Positions 16,973 through 25,836 of a DNA stretch of 64,000 nt are shown piece after piece (within the stretch, counting starts at the first letter, position 1; every line of letters begins with the position of its first letter). The stretch lies in assembly GCF_015206815.1 (NCBI RefSeq), contig NZ_JADEXZ010000016.1, forward strand, positions 22,839-86,838, read 5' to 3'. This DNA is from Fortiea sp. LEGE XX443 (GTDB lineage Bacteria; Cyanobacteriota; Cyanobacteriia; Cyanobacteriales; Nostocaceae). The notes beneath the pieces are model-generated. The model was not told where the DNA came from and did not search any database. It saw nothing but the letters and a program-made list of their open reading frames with translations. The translations under genes and the position numbers were made by a program.

Positions 16973-17902
16973 TTACTTCGCTACAACTAAATCAACAGGC
17001 TTCACGCCCGCCAAGTCTAAAATTTGAGGTATCAAATCTTCCCGCTTGACAGCCATCATGTGGACACCATGACACAATTGCCGTGCTATTTGTACTTGTT
17101 CGGCAGCAATTTTGACACCTTCTTCTAATGGGTCTTTGGCTTTTCCTAATCTATCAATAATGTGTTCGGGAATATTTACACCCGGAACGCACCTATTAAT
17201 AAATTGAGCATTTTTGGCAGATTTCAACAGAAAAATTCCTGCCAAAATTGGTTTTTTATGTACAGAAGCTATCTTATCCATGAACTTTTCTAGTCTTTCA
17301 AAATCAGTAATTAATTGACTTTGAAAAAACTGCGCTCCGGCTGCAATTTTACGTTCAAATCGGCTTTGTAAACCTGACCAACTTGCACATTGCGGATCTA
17401 CAGCTGCACCTGCAAATAAATCTGTTGCGCCATCGGTTAAGGGTTTATCGTTGCAATCAAAACCTTGATTCATTTTCTGAATTAATTGCAATAGTCGCAC
17501 CGATTCTAAATCAAATACGGCTTTGGCATCGGGATGATCGCCTGCTTTTACTGGGTCGCCTGTTAAAGCTAAGATATTACGGATACCCAAGGCATGAGCG
17601 CCCATGAGGTCGGCTTGTAATGCAATACGGTTGCGATCGCGGCAAGCAATCTGACAAATTGGTTCAATGCCGTTTTGTAATAAAATCGCGGAAGCTACCA
17701 AAGAAGACATCCGCAACACGGCGCGGCTACCATCTGTAATGTTGACAGCATGAACTCTTCCCTTAAGAGTCGCCGCCATTTCAATCATGTGGGTAGGATT
17801 TCCCCCTTTCGGGGGTGCTACCTCAGCAGTCACCAAAAATTCCCCTGCTTGGGCGGCTTTCTGGAATAAACTCAAGGCAGTGGTGCTATGGGTGTGATCC
17901 AT
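16973..17902 (-). CDS. metF: Methylenetetrahydrofolate reductase
   Basis: 309 residues, FAD-dependent TIM-barrel enzyme that reduces 5,10-methylene-THF to 5-methyl-THF for methionine synthesis. Family features: LVTAEVAPPKGGNPTHMIEMA near the N-terminus (active-site Glu), AVNITDGSRA, PICQIACRDRNRIALQADL, GIRNILALTGDP, FFQSQLITDFE and ILAGIFLLKSAKNAQFIN. It is of the single-domain bacterial type, lacking the regulatory domain of eukaryotic MTHFR. Its gene follows trpS by 59 bp on the same strand, so co-transcription is likely. No S-adenosylmethionine or cobalamin riboswitch fits in that short gap. ATG start. Confidence 0.9.
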   Translation of the reverse strand: MDHTHSTTALSLFQKAAQAGEFLVTAEVAPPKGGNPTHMIEMAATLKGRVHAVNITDGSRAVLRMSSLVASAILLQNGIEPICQIACRDRNRIALQADLMGAHALGIRNILALTGDPVKAGDHPDAKAVFDLESVRLLQLIQKMNQGFDCNDKPLTDGATDLFAGAAVDPQCASWSGLQSRFERKIAAGAQFFQSQLITDFERLEKFMDKIASVHKKPILAGIFLLKSAKNAQFINRCVPGVNIPEHIIDRLGKAKDPLEEGVKIAAEQVQIARQLCHGVHMMAVKREDLIPQILDLAGVKPVDLVVAK

Positions 17903-17961
17903 ACAATTTATAGTCTGGGTTTCTTACAGGGTATAACAAATCACACCTCAAAGCGAAAGCC

Positions 17962-18984
17962 TTATAAAGGCATTGAGTAGCCTAAAGCCGCCTTAACTTG
18001 CCTTAAAGTTTGATTAGCGATCGCTTCAGCTTTTTCTCTTCCTTCTTTTAACACAGACTCCAGATAACCTTGATTATCCATGATTGTCTGATATTTTTCT
18101 TGGATTGGTTTTAAAGCATTAATTGTTGTTTCTGTCAATAACGGCTTAAATTGTCCCCAACCCATATCTTGACATTCTGCGGTTACTGCTTCTTTAGTTT
18201 TACCAGACAGCAACATATACAAAGTTAACAAGTTATTACACTCTGGACGCTCTGGGTCATCAAAGGTTAAACCCCGTACAGGATCAGTTTTGCACCGCTT
18301 AATTTTATTGGTAATCTGGTCTGGTGAATCTAGCAGATTTATTCGGCTTAACTCTGACGGGTCAGATTTGGACATTTTGCGTGTCCCATCTGTCAAACTC
18401 ATCACCCTTGCGCCTTCTTTACGAATCAAGGGATCTGGTAATTTCAGCACAGGTTCATCTTTAGCAAATTGGTGATTGAATCTGTTAACAATATCCCGCG
18501 TCAGTTCCAAATGTTGCTTTTGGTCTTCACCTACTGGTACTTTATCGGCTTGATAAAGCAAAATATCCGCCGCCATCAGCACTGGATATATTAGTAGACC
18601 TGCACTCACATTTTCCGCTTGTTTGACTGCCTTTTCCTTAAACTGGATCATGTCTTGCAGCCAGTTGAGAGGCGTGATGCAGTTCAGCAACCAAGCAAGT
18701 TCACTGTGTGCGGAAACGTGGGATTGGACAAAAATACTAGAGTAGTTTAAATCAATGCCACATGCCAGATAAAGAGCTGCGATCGTGTAAGTATCTGCCG
18801 CCAAAGACGCTGGATTATGCGGTACAGTAATCGCGTGTAAATCTACTACACAAAAGAAATTATCATACTGGTCTTGGATTTCTACCCAGTTGCGAATTGC
18901 TCCTAAATAGTTACCCAAATGTAAATTACCAGTTGGTTGAACTCCCGACAGAACACGCTGCTTACCCATAATTTTCAAGTTCAC
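17962..18984 (-). CDS. trpS: Tryptophanyl-tRNA synthetase
   Basis: Class I aminoacyl-tRNA synthetase of 335-340 residues that charges tRNA-Trp. The HIGH-type motif is PTGNLHLGNYLGA near the N-terminus, and the KMSKS loop is RKMSKSDPSELS at about residue 205. LLYQADKVPVGEDQKQHLELTRDI is the tryptophan-site region. Two starts are possible: GTG at 18984, or ATG at 18969 (GKQRVLSGVQ), which matches the usual N-terminus. A GAGAGGT stands upstream, too close for the GTG and rather far for the ATG. It is upstream of metF in a probable two-gene operon and divergent from the radical SAM gene. Confidence 0.95.
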   Translation of the reverse strand: MNLKIMGKQRVLSGVQPTGNLHLGNYLGAIRNWVEIQDQYDNFFCVVDLHAITVPHNPASLAADTYTIAALYLACGIDLNYSSIFVQSHVSAHSELAWLLNCITPLNWLQDMIQFKEKAVKQAENVSAGLLIYPVLMAADILLYQADKVPVGEDQKQHLELTRDIVNRFNHQFAKDEPVLKLPDPLIRKEGARVMSLTDGTRKMSKSDPSELSRINLLDSPDQITNKIKRCKTDPVRGLTFDDPERPECNNLLTLYMLLSGKTKEAVTAECQDMGWGQFKPLLTETTINALKPIQEKYQTIMDNQGYLESVLKEGREKAEAIANQTLRQVKAALGYSMPL

Positions 18985-19188
18985 TTACCTCTCATCCGTG
19001 CCGTGTGAAGGTGGCGTTTACAAAACAAATTCAATTTTAACGGGGATTGGGGACTGAGGAGACGCAGTGACGCGGTGAGTGAGAAATGACTAACTGATTA
19101 GTACATAATTTACAAAACTTAATATCTTGCTAGAAAACTTTGATTAACGTGGGAAGTAGTGAATTTTTACATTCCAGGGTGTGTACTG

Positions 19189-20769
19189 ATGAGAGCTTTA
19201 CTACTTTGGCCAATTATGCCTAATTCTTTTTGGTCTTACCAAGAAACCCTCAATTTAGCAGGTTTACGCGCTACAAATCCGCCGTTGGGTTTAATCACAG
19301 TCGCAGCCATGTTACCTAATGATTGGGAACTCAGATTGGTAGACCGAAATGTACGTCTAGAGACAGATGCAGATTGGGATTGGTGTGATTTAGTCATCAT
19401 CTCTGCAATGATTATCCAGAAAAAAGATTTGTGGGAATTGATTCAAAAAGGGGTAGCTTTAGGTAAAAAAGTGGCTGTAGGAGGCCCTTTTGCCACATCA
19501 GTTCCAGAATTTGCCTTGGAAGCAGGCGCACATTATTTAATTCTGGATGAGGGAGAATGCACCATTCCCTTGTTTTTAGAAGGGTTAGCACGGGGGGAAG
19601 AAGGAGGAATTTTTCGTGCTACAGAAAAACCAGATGTAACTGAAACACCTATTCCGCGTTTTGACTTACTAGATTTAGATGCTTACTTAGCAGTAACGCT
19701 GCAATTTTCGCGCGGTTGTCCTTTTCAGTGCGAATTTTGTGACATCATCAATTTATTTGGTCGCAAGCCACGCACAAAAACACCAGAACAAATGCTGGCG
19801 GAAATGGAAGTCTTGTATCAAATTGGCTGGCGACGATTAATATTTATCGTGGATGATAACTTTATTGGCAATAAACGTAATGCCAAGATGTTTTTAAAAG
19901 CATTAATTCCTTGGATGGAAGAACGTAAGTATCCGTTTATTTTACTCACAGAAGCATCTTTGAATTTGGCAGAAGATGATGAGTTAATTGAGTTGATGGT
20001 GCAAGCTGGATTTAGAATGGTGTTTATGGGGATTGAAACACCAGATGTAGAAAGTTTAACAGTAGCTAATAAAGAACAAAATACTCGTCAGTCATTAATA
20101 GAATCCTGCTCCAAAATTACACGCGCTGGACTGCAAATTATGTCCGGGTTTATTATCGGTTTTGATGGTGAAAAAAAAGGTGCAGGACAACGCATTCAAC
20201 AATTTGTAGAAGAGACAGGGATTCCCCAAGCACATTTAGGTTTGCTCCAAGCCTTGCATAATACAGCTATGTGGGATCGTCTCAAACAAGAAGGACGATT
20301 AAAAGAAGGGTTAATGGATTTCATGGGTTCTCAAAAAGCATTAATGAACTTTGTCCCTACCCGTCCTTTAGAAGAAATCATTAGGGAGTATATTGAGGCT
20401 TTCTGGAATTTGTATGAGCCGATGCCTTATTTACAGCGCACTTATCGTCATTTTAAATTGATGGAAGGCAAAATTCCTCAAGGTAAACGTCCTTTAACTT
20501 GGCATGAATTACGTTTGTTTCCTATAATTATTTGGCGACAGGGGATTGTACGCTTTACACGTTGGGTTTTTTGGTGGCAATTATTAGCGATCGCTATCCA
20601 AAAACCCCATTTATTATATGATTATTTTGTGGCGTTGAGTTTAGGTGAACACTTTTTTACTTTCCGCCATGAAGTGAAGGCGCAATTAGAAGAACAATTG
20701 CAAGCATTAAGAGAACAACAGAAAGTTCACAAACAAGAAAACTCAAATTATCAGTTAGAAACTGTTTAA
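19189..20769 (+). CDS. B12-binding domain radical SAM enzyme (DUF4070 type)
   Basis: 526 residues from the ATG at 19189; the frame is open from a GTG at 19159. The N-terminal 140 residues form a cobalamin-binding Rossmann-like domain (AAMLPNDWELRLVDRNV, VAVGGPFATSVPEF). The radical SAM cluster motif follows in FSRGCPFQCEFCDI (C-x3-C-x2-C) at about residue 185. The barrel includes FIVDDNFIGN and VFMGIETPDVESL. The C-terminal 180 residues are the DUF4070 region typical of this cyanobacterial group. Such enzymes usually methylate or rearrange unactivated carbons. Homologues are common in cyanobacteria and mostly uncharacterised. A small double-glycine-leader peptide gene lies 293 bp downstream on the same strand, raising the possibility of peptide modification, though the distance makes this tentative. 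Confidence 0.88.
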   Translation: MRALLLWPIMPNSFWSYQETLNLAGLRATNPPLGLITVAAMLPNDWELRLVDRNVRLETDADWDWCDLVIISAMIIQKKDLWELIQKGVALGKKVAVGGPFATSVPEFALEAGAHYLILDEGECTIPLFLEGLARGEEGGIFRATEKPDVTETPIPRFDLLDLDAYLAVTLQFSRGCPFQCEFCDIINLFGRKPRTKTPEQMLAEMEVLYQIGWRRLIFIVDDNFIGNKRNAKMFLKALIPWMEERKYPFILLTEASLNLAEDDELIELMVQAGFRMVFMGIETPDVESLTVANKEQNTRQSLIESCSKITRAGLQIMSGFIIGFDGEKKGAGQRIQQFVEETGIPQAHLGLLQALHNTAMWDRLKQEGRLKEGLMDFMGSQKALMNFVPTRPLEEIIREYIEAFWNLYEPMPYLQRTYRHFKLMEGKIPQGKRPLTWHELRLFPIIIWRQGIVRFTRWVFWWQLLAIAIQKPHLLYDYFVALSLGEHFFTFRHEVKAQLEEQLQALREQQKVHKQENSNYQLETV

Positions 20770-21019
20770 GTCTTTTGACAGCATATCTAATTATTTAGCA
20801 TATTTAATCACTAGCTTTTAAATATATCCTGAAATTAACGTGTGTCTCCCAGAGAGGCGCATGTTAATTAAGTTGCTTATGCAAAAATTATCAATGTTTA
20901 TCAAGTAAAGAAGTATAAAATTAAAAGTTTTTAGCCAATATCTAAAGATAGAATTCTAGCTTATTTTTTTATGACTAAAGAATAATTCTTTAAATTAGAC
21001 ATTAGTTTATAACAGAGGC

Positions 21020-21038
21020 ATAGGTGATTAACACCTAT
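21020..21038 (+). promoter_or_regulatory. Inverted repeat before the peptide gene
   Basis: ATAGGTG-ATTAA-CACCTAT is a perfect 7-bp inverted repeat 24 bases upstream of the peptide ATG and just before its ribosome-binding site (GAGGTAA at about 21050-21056). It could be an operator or a leader hairpin affecting translation. Confidence 0.45.
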
Positions 21039-21062
21039 ATAACGTAAGTGAGGTAAAGAATT

Positions 21063-21320
21063 ATGTTGATTCAAACAATTGCATCTGATTTGTTGGTGGA
21101 TTTATCTCTAGATAAACAGGAACTTTTAACTGGTGGATGTAAACACAAGAGACGTGGTGAAGAACCAACTCAAGGAACATCTCCAGCAGAATCATCTCCA
21201 ATAGCATCATCACCATCAGCACGTTTAGCTGTTGGTAACATAATTACAGTAACACCATTTGCTAAGTGCTTACCTGGAGACACTTGCTCAGGTGGAGAAA
21301 TGTCTCCAATGGAAGACTAA
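21063..21320 (+). CDS. Small double-glycine-leader peptide, possible RiPP/bacteriocin precursor
   Basis: 85 residues with ATG start and GAGGTAA ribosome-binding site. The N-terminal 25 residues (SDLLVDLSLDKQELLTGG) match the leader of cyanobacterial double-glycine peptides of the CTB-bacteriocin kind, which are cut after GG by C39 peptidase-ABC exporters. The predicted core is C26 to D85: a basic start (CKHKRRG), a Ser/Pro/Thr-rich middle, and Cys69 and Cys75 in CLPGDTC. No transporter or peptidase is in this neighbourhood; the only enzyme nearby is the B12 radical SAM protein upstream. Precursor status is inferred from the leader. Alternatively it is an exported, unmodified peptide. Confidence 0.65.
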   Translation: MLIQTIASDLLVDLSLDKQELLTGGCKHKRRGEEPTQGTSPAESSPIASSPSARLAVGNIITVTPFAKCLPGDTCSGGEMSPMED

Positions 21321-21760
21321 TCAAATCAAACTTTGATAACTGGCTCAAGAGCAATTAAATTTTGAGCAAGTTGGAAAAGTCTTCTGTGTCCCGATCAATT
21401 TAAGTCAATGGAGTAGAGAATTAAAACCAAGTGGGTATAATACCTATTTCTCTGCTCCTCCATGACTCTAGTACCGCTACGCGTAATTCGTAATTCGTAA
21501 TTCGTAATTACCTTGCTGCAAGTGTTTCAGACATTTAGAATGGGTGGTTTATTTACGCCATGCTGTACTAGTTATATTTGACCAATAGGCGATTCTATTG
21601 TTAAGTGAAAAGCTCAAAGTGGCAGCTACTACTTTTCAGCAATCAAAATATTTTTTTGTATAAATGCTTATGTATTTATCATAACCAAAATACCGAAAAT
21701 CACAAATATTAGTATAGGATATATTTTAGTTTGAAACTAACTAGATGTATCCATTTTAAA
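21321..21760. other. Intergenic region with weak hairpins and a repeat element
   Basis: Just after the peptide stop are two small hairpins (ATCAAA/TTTGAT at 21320-21337; GCTCAA/TTGAGC at 21343-21367) that may end its transcript. The middle is the terminal-inverted-repeat element described separately. The last 190 bp are AT-rich and hold the presumed promoter of the DUF429 gene. Confidence 0.5.
21468..21571. repeat. 104-bp MITE-like element, copy A (uninterrupted)
   Basis: Ends are imperfect inverted repeats: CTAGTACCGC at 21468 and GCTGTACTAG at 21562 (9 of 10 paired). Next to one end are four tandem AATTACG heptamers, read here as CGTAATT. The reverse complement matches 51330-51569 base for base apart from a few substitutions, one extra heptamer and a 129-bp insert there. 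No coding capacity. Confidence 0.8.
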
Positions 21761-22507
21761 ATGAAATTTATTGGCATTGATTTAGGCTGGAAATCCCAAC
21801 CAAGTGGCTTATGCTGTTTAGAATTAATAGACGGACAATTGGAATTAATTGATCTGGACAGAAAAGAAGCGATCGCAGATATTTTAACTTGGATAGATAC
21901 CTGTGTAAAATCAGAAGAACCAGCCATTATTGCTGTAGATGCGCCTACTCTCATTCCTAACGCCACAGGTAGCCGCCTACCAGATAAACTCAGTCATAAA
22001 TACTTTGGTAAATATCATGCAGGTTGCTACCCAGCAAATCAAAATTTACCCTTCGCCGACCGCACTATTAACTTTGGCTTAGAATTAGAATCGCGCGGTT
22101 TTACCCATGCACCCACTATCGAACCAAAAAAAATCGGCAGATATCAAATAGAAGTATTTCCTCACCCGGCCATAGTTAATTTATTTAGCTTAGAACGCAT
22201 TCTGAAATATAAAAAAGGACGCATCAATGAGCGTCGTCTAGAATTAATTAAACTCCATCAATATATTCTCGAAATTTTACCCACTCTCCAACCTAGCCTT
22301 AAAGCGCCAAAATCTGATCTTTTTCCTTTTGACTTTTTCCTTTTGCCTTCCACAGGTGCAGCACTTAAAGCGGTAGAAGACAAACTAGATAGTTTAATCT
22401 GTGCTTATGTTGCTGCACACTGGTGGTATTGGGGTGAACAACGCAACCTTGTATTAGGCGATCGCACCACAGGTTACATTGTCATCCCTAAATTAGTGAT
22501 GAGTTGA
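21761..22507 (+). CDS. DUF429 family protein
   Basis: 248 residues from the ATG at 21761 (KFIGIDLGWKS). The frame also opens at a TTG ten codons earlier, but the family begins at the GIDLGW strand. DUF429 proteins have a predicted RNase H-like nuclease fold: the N-terminal Asp in IDLGW, AIIAVDAPTLIPN in the middle (second acidic residue), and the C-terminal AVEDKLDSLICAYVAAHWW (acidic, helical). Their role is unknown. AT-rich, single gene, convergent with the glucan phosphorylase. Confidence 0.85.
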   Translation: MKFIGIDLGWKSQPSGLCCLELIDGQLELIDLDRKEAIADILTWIDTCVKSEEPAIIAVDAPTLIPNATGSRLPDKLSHKYFGKYHAGCYPANQNLPFADRTINFGLELESRGFTHAPTIEPKKIGRYQIEVFPHPAIVNLFSLERILKYKKGRINERRLELIKLHQYILEILPTLQPSLKAPKSDLFPFDFFLLPSTGAALKAVEDKLDSLICAYVAAHWWYWGEQRNLVLGDRTTGYIVIPKLVMS

Positions 22508-22508
22508 A

Positions 22509-22641
22509 AGTACTGAGTGCTGAGTATTTAATAACAACTTAGCACGGGCTGAACGCCCCGCTACTGCTAACAGCACTTTATTCGATTTATTAGCGCCTGC
22601 GGCGCTATCTTCTCTCGACTCAGTACTCAGCACTCAGTACT
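22509..22641. repeat. Hairpin element with heptamer arms between convergent genes
   Basis: A perfect 17-bp inverted repeat, AGTACTGAGTGCTGAGT at 22509-22525 and its complement at 22625-22641, brackets a loop containing AGCACGGGCTGAACGCCCCG and a GCGCC/GGCGC stem. The arms are built from the GTGCTGA-type heptamer of Nostocales short tandem repeats. The 34-bp loop segment 22541-22574 recurs almost exactly at 63848-63881. Probably serves as a bidirectional terminator here. Confidence 0.65.
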
Positions 22642-22648
22642 CAGCACT

Positions 22649-25213
22649 CTATTCAGCCCAAGCAATCAACCTTGGTTCATAAGCACTAGACAAGTGTGGG
22701 TGTTTGGGTAACACGCGCAAGGACAAGCCTTGGAAACCAGAGGTAGTATAGATGACATTTGCTGTGTAGATACTCAAACCTTGGGGATCTTGGCCTTGGT
22801 AATCCATCACTACTGGTATAGCATTGACGATTTCACCATCGGCATCGATCGCACCTTGGTAAAGTTCCACTTGCACATCATCATTGCTCAAACTTGCCAA
22901 GTCAACTTTGGCTTTGACAGCAACGGTTTGGTTAACCTCAATATCTGAGCCTACCGATACATCAATATCTTTGATTCTGATGTTAAACCAGTGGTCACTG
23001 AGTTTAGCTTTCCAAGTAGCTAATTCTTTGGCTGGGGCATAATTATCAGCAATCAAAGTATGACAGCGATCGCTGGCTGGGAAATAAGCCCGTTCGGCAT
23101 AATCTCGTACCATCCGCGCTGTATTAAAGAACGGACAGTTCAAGCGAATGGCATCTTTCATTTTGGCTACCCAAGGACGGGGTAGACCATCTTCGTCGCG
23201 GTGGTCATAAAATAGAGGCGCAACTTCTTTCTCTAACAAATCATAGAGAGCGTTAGCTTCCACTTCATCTTGATAATTGGGATCGTCATAATTTTCGCCG
23301 TGTCCAATAGCCCAACCAGTGCGGACATAATCAGCTTCATCCCACCAACCATCTAGAACACTTAAATTTGGTAATCCATTCATAGCGGCTTTCATTCCGC
23401 TAGTACCGGAAGCTTCCCGTGGACGACGGGGTGTATTCAACCAGACATCGCAACCTGCCACCATTAACCGAGCTATGTGAATATCATAGTTAGGAACGAA
23501 AACTACTTGTTTTTCTAAATGGTGTTCGTGGATAAAGTGATTGATATCACGAATGAGTTCTTTCCCAGGGATATCTTTGGGGTGAGCTTTACCAGCAATT
23601 ACGAATTGAACTTTGCGGGTTTTATCACCAAGTAAGATGTGTTTAATGCGTTCTAGATCGCGCATCCAAAGGGTAGCGCGTTTATAGGTAGCAAATCGGC
23701 GGGCAAAACCAATAGTTAAAACGTAGGGATCTAGTACTTCTTGGGCTTGGGCAACTTCGGAAGCCGAAGCACCGCGATCGCGTAAATGCTTGACTAGATG
23801 ATCCCGCACGTACAGTACCATATCCAGACGGCAGCGTTCGTGATTGCGCCACAATTCCTCATCGGGAATTGCTTCCATCCGTTCCCACAGTTGGTTATCT
23901 GGTGGTGCTGATGACCAGTTTGGCCCTAGATAGCGATCGTACAACTCTTGAGTTGATTTAGCAACGCAACTACGAGCATGAACCCCGTTGGTAATCGCGG
24001 TAATGGGTACTTCTTGGACTGGTACTTTCTTCCACAAACCTTGAAACATCTGCCGCGATACAACACCGTGCAGTTGTGCCACCCCGTTACAAAAAGTCGC
24101 CATCTTCAGCGCCAACACCGCCATACTGAAAGGCGCGGATAAATCACCAGTATTTTCTCGCCCTAGTCCTAAAAATTGCTCCTTGGGCAAGCCAAAGATA
24201 TCTGCATAGTACCCCAGGTAATGCAACATTTTGTCGGGAGGGAACAAGTCAATACCCGCAGGTACTGGTGTGTGGGTGGTAAAGATGTTACTAGAACTTA
24301 CCACTTGCTTGGCTTGGGCGTAACTCAAACCCTCTTCTTGAATCAAGAGCCGGATGCGTTCTAAAGCTGAGAAGGCGGCGTGACCTTCATTCATGTGATA
24401 GGCAGTGACATCATATCCCAAAGCTTTGAGCATCTGTACACCACCGATACCCAACATGATTTCTTGGTGGATACGCATATCGATATCACCACCATACAGC
24501 TGGTCTGTGATGTCGTGGTCGTATTGTTTGTTTGGTTCAATGTTGGTGTCCAACATGTATAAAGGAACCATCCCTACCTGTACACGCCACACTCTGGCGT
24601 ACACCTTGCGCCCTGGATAATCAACGGCAATCTGCAATTCTGAACCGTCAGGATTGCGCTCCAAATGCAAGGGCATATTATAAAAATCGTTGATGGGGTA
24701 GCGTTCTTGTTGCCAGCCATCAGCATTGAGATATTGAGCAAAATACCCCTGTTGATAAAGTAAGCCTACACCCACTAGCGGTAGTCCTAAGTCACTAGCA
24801 GATTTTAAGTGATCACCCGCGAGAACGCCTAAGCCTCCAGAATAAACAGGTAAACAATCAACCAGTCCAAACTCTGCCGAAAAATAGGCAAAGCATTCTT
24901 TTGGCTTTTGGCTGCGTTGTTTCTGATACCAAGTCCGCTCTTGTAGATAGTCTTCTAACTGGCGAGCAGCGCGATCCATTTGCGCTAGGAAGCCATCATC
25001 TTCAACTACCTCCAAAAGCCGTGCTTGGGAGATAGTACCCAGCATTAACACTGGGTTATGGCGGCTAGACTCCCACAAATCTGTGTCTAAGCGGCGAAAT
25101 AAATCTTTGGTTTCAACGTTCCAATCCCAGTGCAAGTTATACGCCAGCTGCCGTAGTGGTTCTAGGCGTGATGGGAGTGAAGGGGAAACATTGAATGTGC
25201 GAATTGGCTGCAT
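22649..25213 (-). CDS. glgP: Alpha-glucan phosphorylase, short (DUF3417) lineage
   Basis: 854 residues. A PLP enzyme that releases glucose 1-phosphate from glycogen. The N-terminal 100 residues (RLEPLRQLAYNLHWDWNVETKDLFRRLD) are the DUF3417 domain of the archaeal/Thermotoga-type GlgP. Then come YFSAEFGLVDCLPVYSGGLGVLAGDHLKSASDLG (glycosyl-phosphate site), ITNGVHARSCV, and the PLP lysine in REASGTSGMKAAMNG. It differs from the eukaryote-like phosphorylase at 28275-30803, so the organism has both lineages in one neighbourhood. ATG start. Monocistronic, convergent with the DUF429 gene. Confidence 0.93.
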   Translation of the reverse strand: MQPIRTFNVSPSLPSRLEPLRQLAYNLHWDWNVETKDLFRRLDTDLWESSRHNPVLMLGTISQARLLEVVEDDGFLAQMDRAARQLEDYLQERTWYQKQRSQKPKECFAYFSAEFGLVDCLPVYSGGLGVLAGDHLKSASDLGLPLVGVGLLYQQGYFAQYLNADGWQQERYPINDFYNMPLHLERNPDGSELQIAVDYPGRKVYARVWRVQVGMVPLYMLDTNIEPNKQYDHDITDQLYGGDIDMRIHQEIMLGIGGVQMLKALGYDVTAYHMNEGHAAFSALERIRLLIQEEGLSYAQAKQVVSSSNIFTTHTPVPAGIDLFPPDKMLHYLGYYADIFGLPKEQFLGLGRENTGDLSAPFSMAVLALKMATFCNGVAQLHGVVSRQMFQGLWKKVPVQEVPITAITNGVHARSCVAKSTQELYDRYLGPNWSSAPPDNQLWERMEAIPDEELWRNHERCRLDMVLYVRDHLVKHLRDRGASASEVAQAQEVLDPYVLTIGFARRFATYKRATLWMRDLERIKHILLGDKTRKVQFVIAGKAHPKDIPGKELIRDINHFIHEHHLEKQVVFVPNYDIHIARLMVAGCDVWLNTPRRPREASGTSGMKAAMNGLPNLSVLDGWWDEADYVRTGWAIGHGENYDDPNYQDEVEANALYDLLEKEVAPLFYDHRDEDGLPRPWVAKMKDAIRLNCPFFNTARMVRDYAERAYFPASDRCHTLIADNYAPAKELATWKAKLSDHWFNIRIKDIDVSVGSDIEVNQTVAVKAKVDLASLSNDDVQVELYQGAIDADGEIVNAIPVVMDYQGQDPQGLSIYTANVIYTTSGFQGLSLRVLPKHPHLSSAYEPRLIAWAE

Positions 25214-25512
25214 AGTAAGTTAGCACTTCTCCAGGTTCAGCTATGGTTATTGTTTACTGTCTTTAACCAATGCTGCCAATTCTTTATACTGTGTTTGTAA
25301 AGTACTTGTGACTTTGTTAAGAATTAAAAACTTTGACCAGAGTTATTGCTAAACCTTGCACCAAGCACATTTTTGTTTTTTTGTGTTCTGCTCTAGCGTC
25401 TGCTTGGTGATCAAAATTTAATATTTTCCTAATTATTGAATCGGTCAAATGAATGACATAAAAATTCCCTTCTCAAGCCAGAAACCGGAAGTTTGAACAT
25501 TGCTACCAATGA

Positions 25513-25836
25513 TCAACTTCCCAAAAAAGGTTGATCTTGGGTATTTTTTGGCATTGTCAGAGCGATCGCCGCCGCACAAGCAATCTCAGCTGCTATCTTA
25601 TAAGCAAGCTTTATATTAGATGTAGTACTTTTGGTGTTGCTAGATGGAGTGGCTTGTTGATGTTTGGACTCTCGCTGAACCTCCCCAGAGGCGATCGCAC
25701 GCTGCAAAATAATAAAAGCATCCAAGTCTTCTGAGTCATAATCTCGCCGCAGTAACACTTGTATCTGGTTTTGCTCGGCGATACTCAAATAACCAGTCCT
25801 AAAAGCTTGCTGGACGATTTGTTTAATTTCAACCAT
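25513..25836 (-). CDS. Conserved cyanobacterial hypothetical protein
   Basis: 107 residues from the ATG at 25836; the frame extends four codons to a TTG, but ATG is preferred. The first 55 residues (EIKQIVQQAFRTGYLSIAEQ, then QVLLRRDYDSEDLDAFIILQ) form an all-helical acidic module that I recognise as recurring in cyanobacterial hypotheticals. A Ser/Thr-rich linker follows, then a moderately hydrophobic helix (YKIAAEIACAAAIALT). No function can be assigned. A run of AT-rich DNA lies on both sides. Confidence 0.65.
   Translation of the reverse strand: MVEIKQIVQQAFRTGYLSIAEQNQIQVLLRRDYDSEDLDAFIILQRAIASGEVQRESKHQQATPSSNTKSTTSNIKLAYKIAAEIACAAAIALTMPKNTQDQPFLGS

Noticed and set aside
17903..17961. 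Possible riboswitch upstream of metF
   Set aside because: The gap to trpS is only 59 bp and shows no SAM or cobalamin aptamer features.
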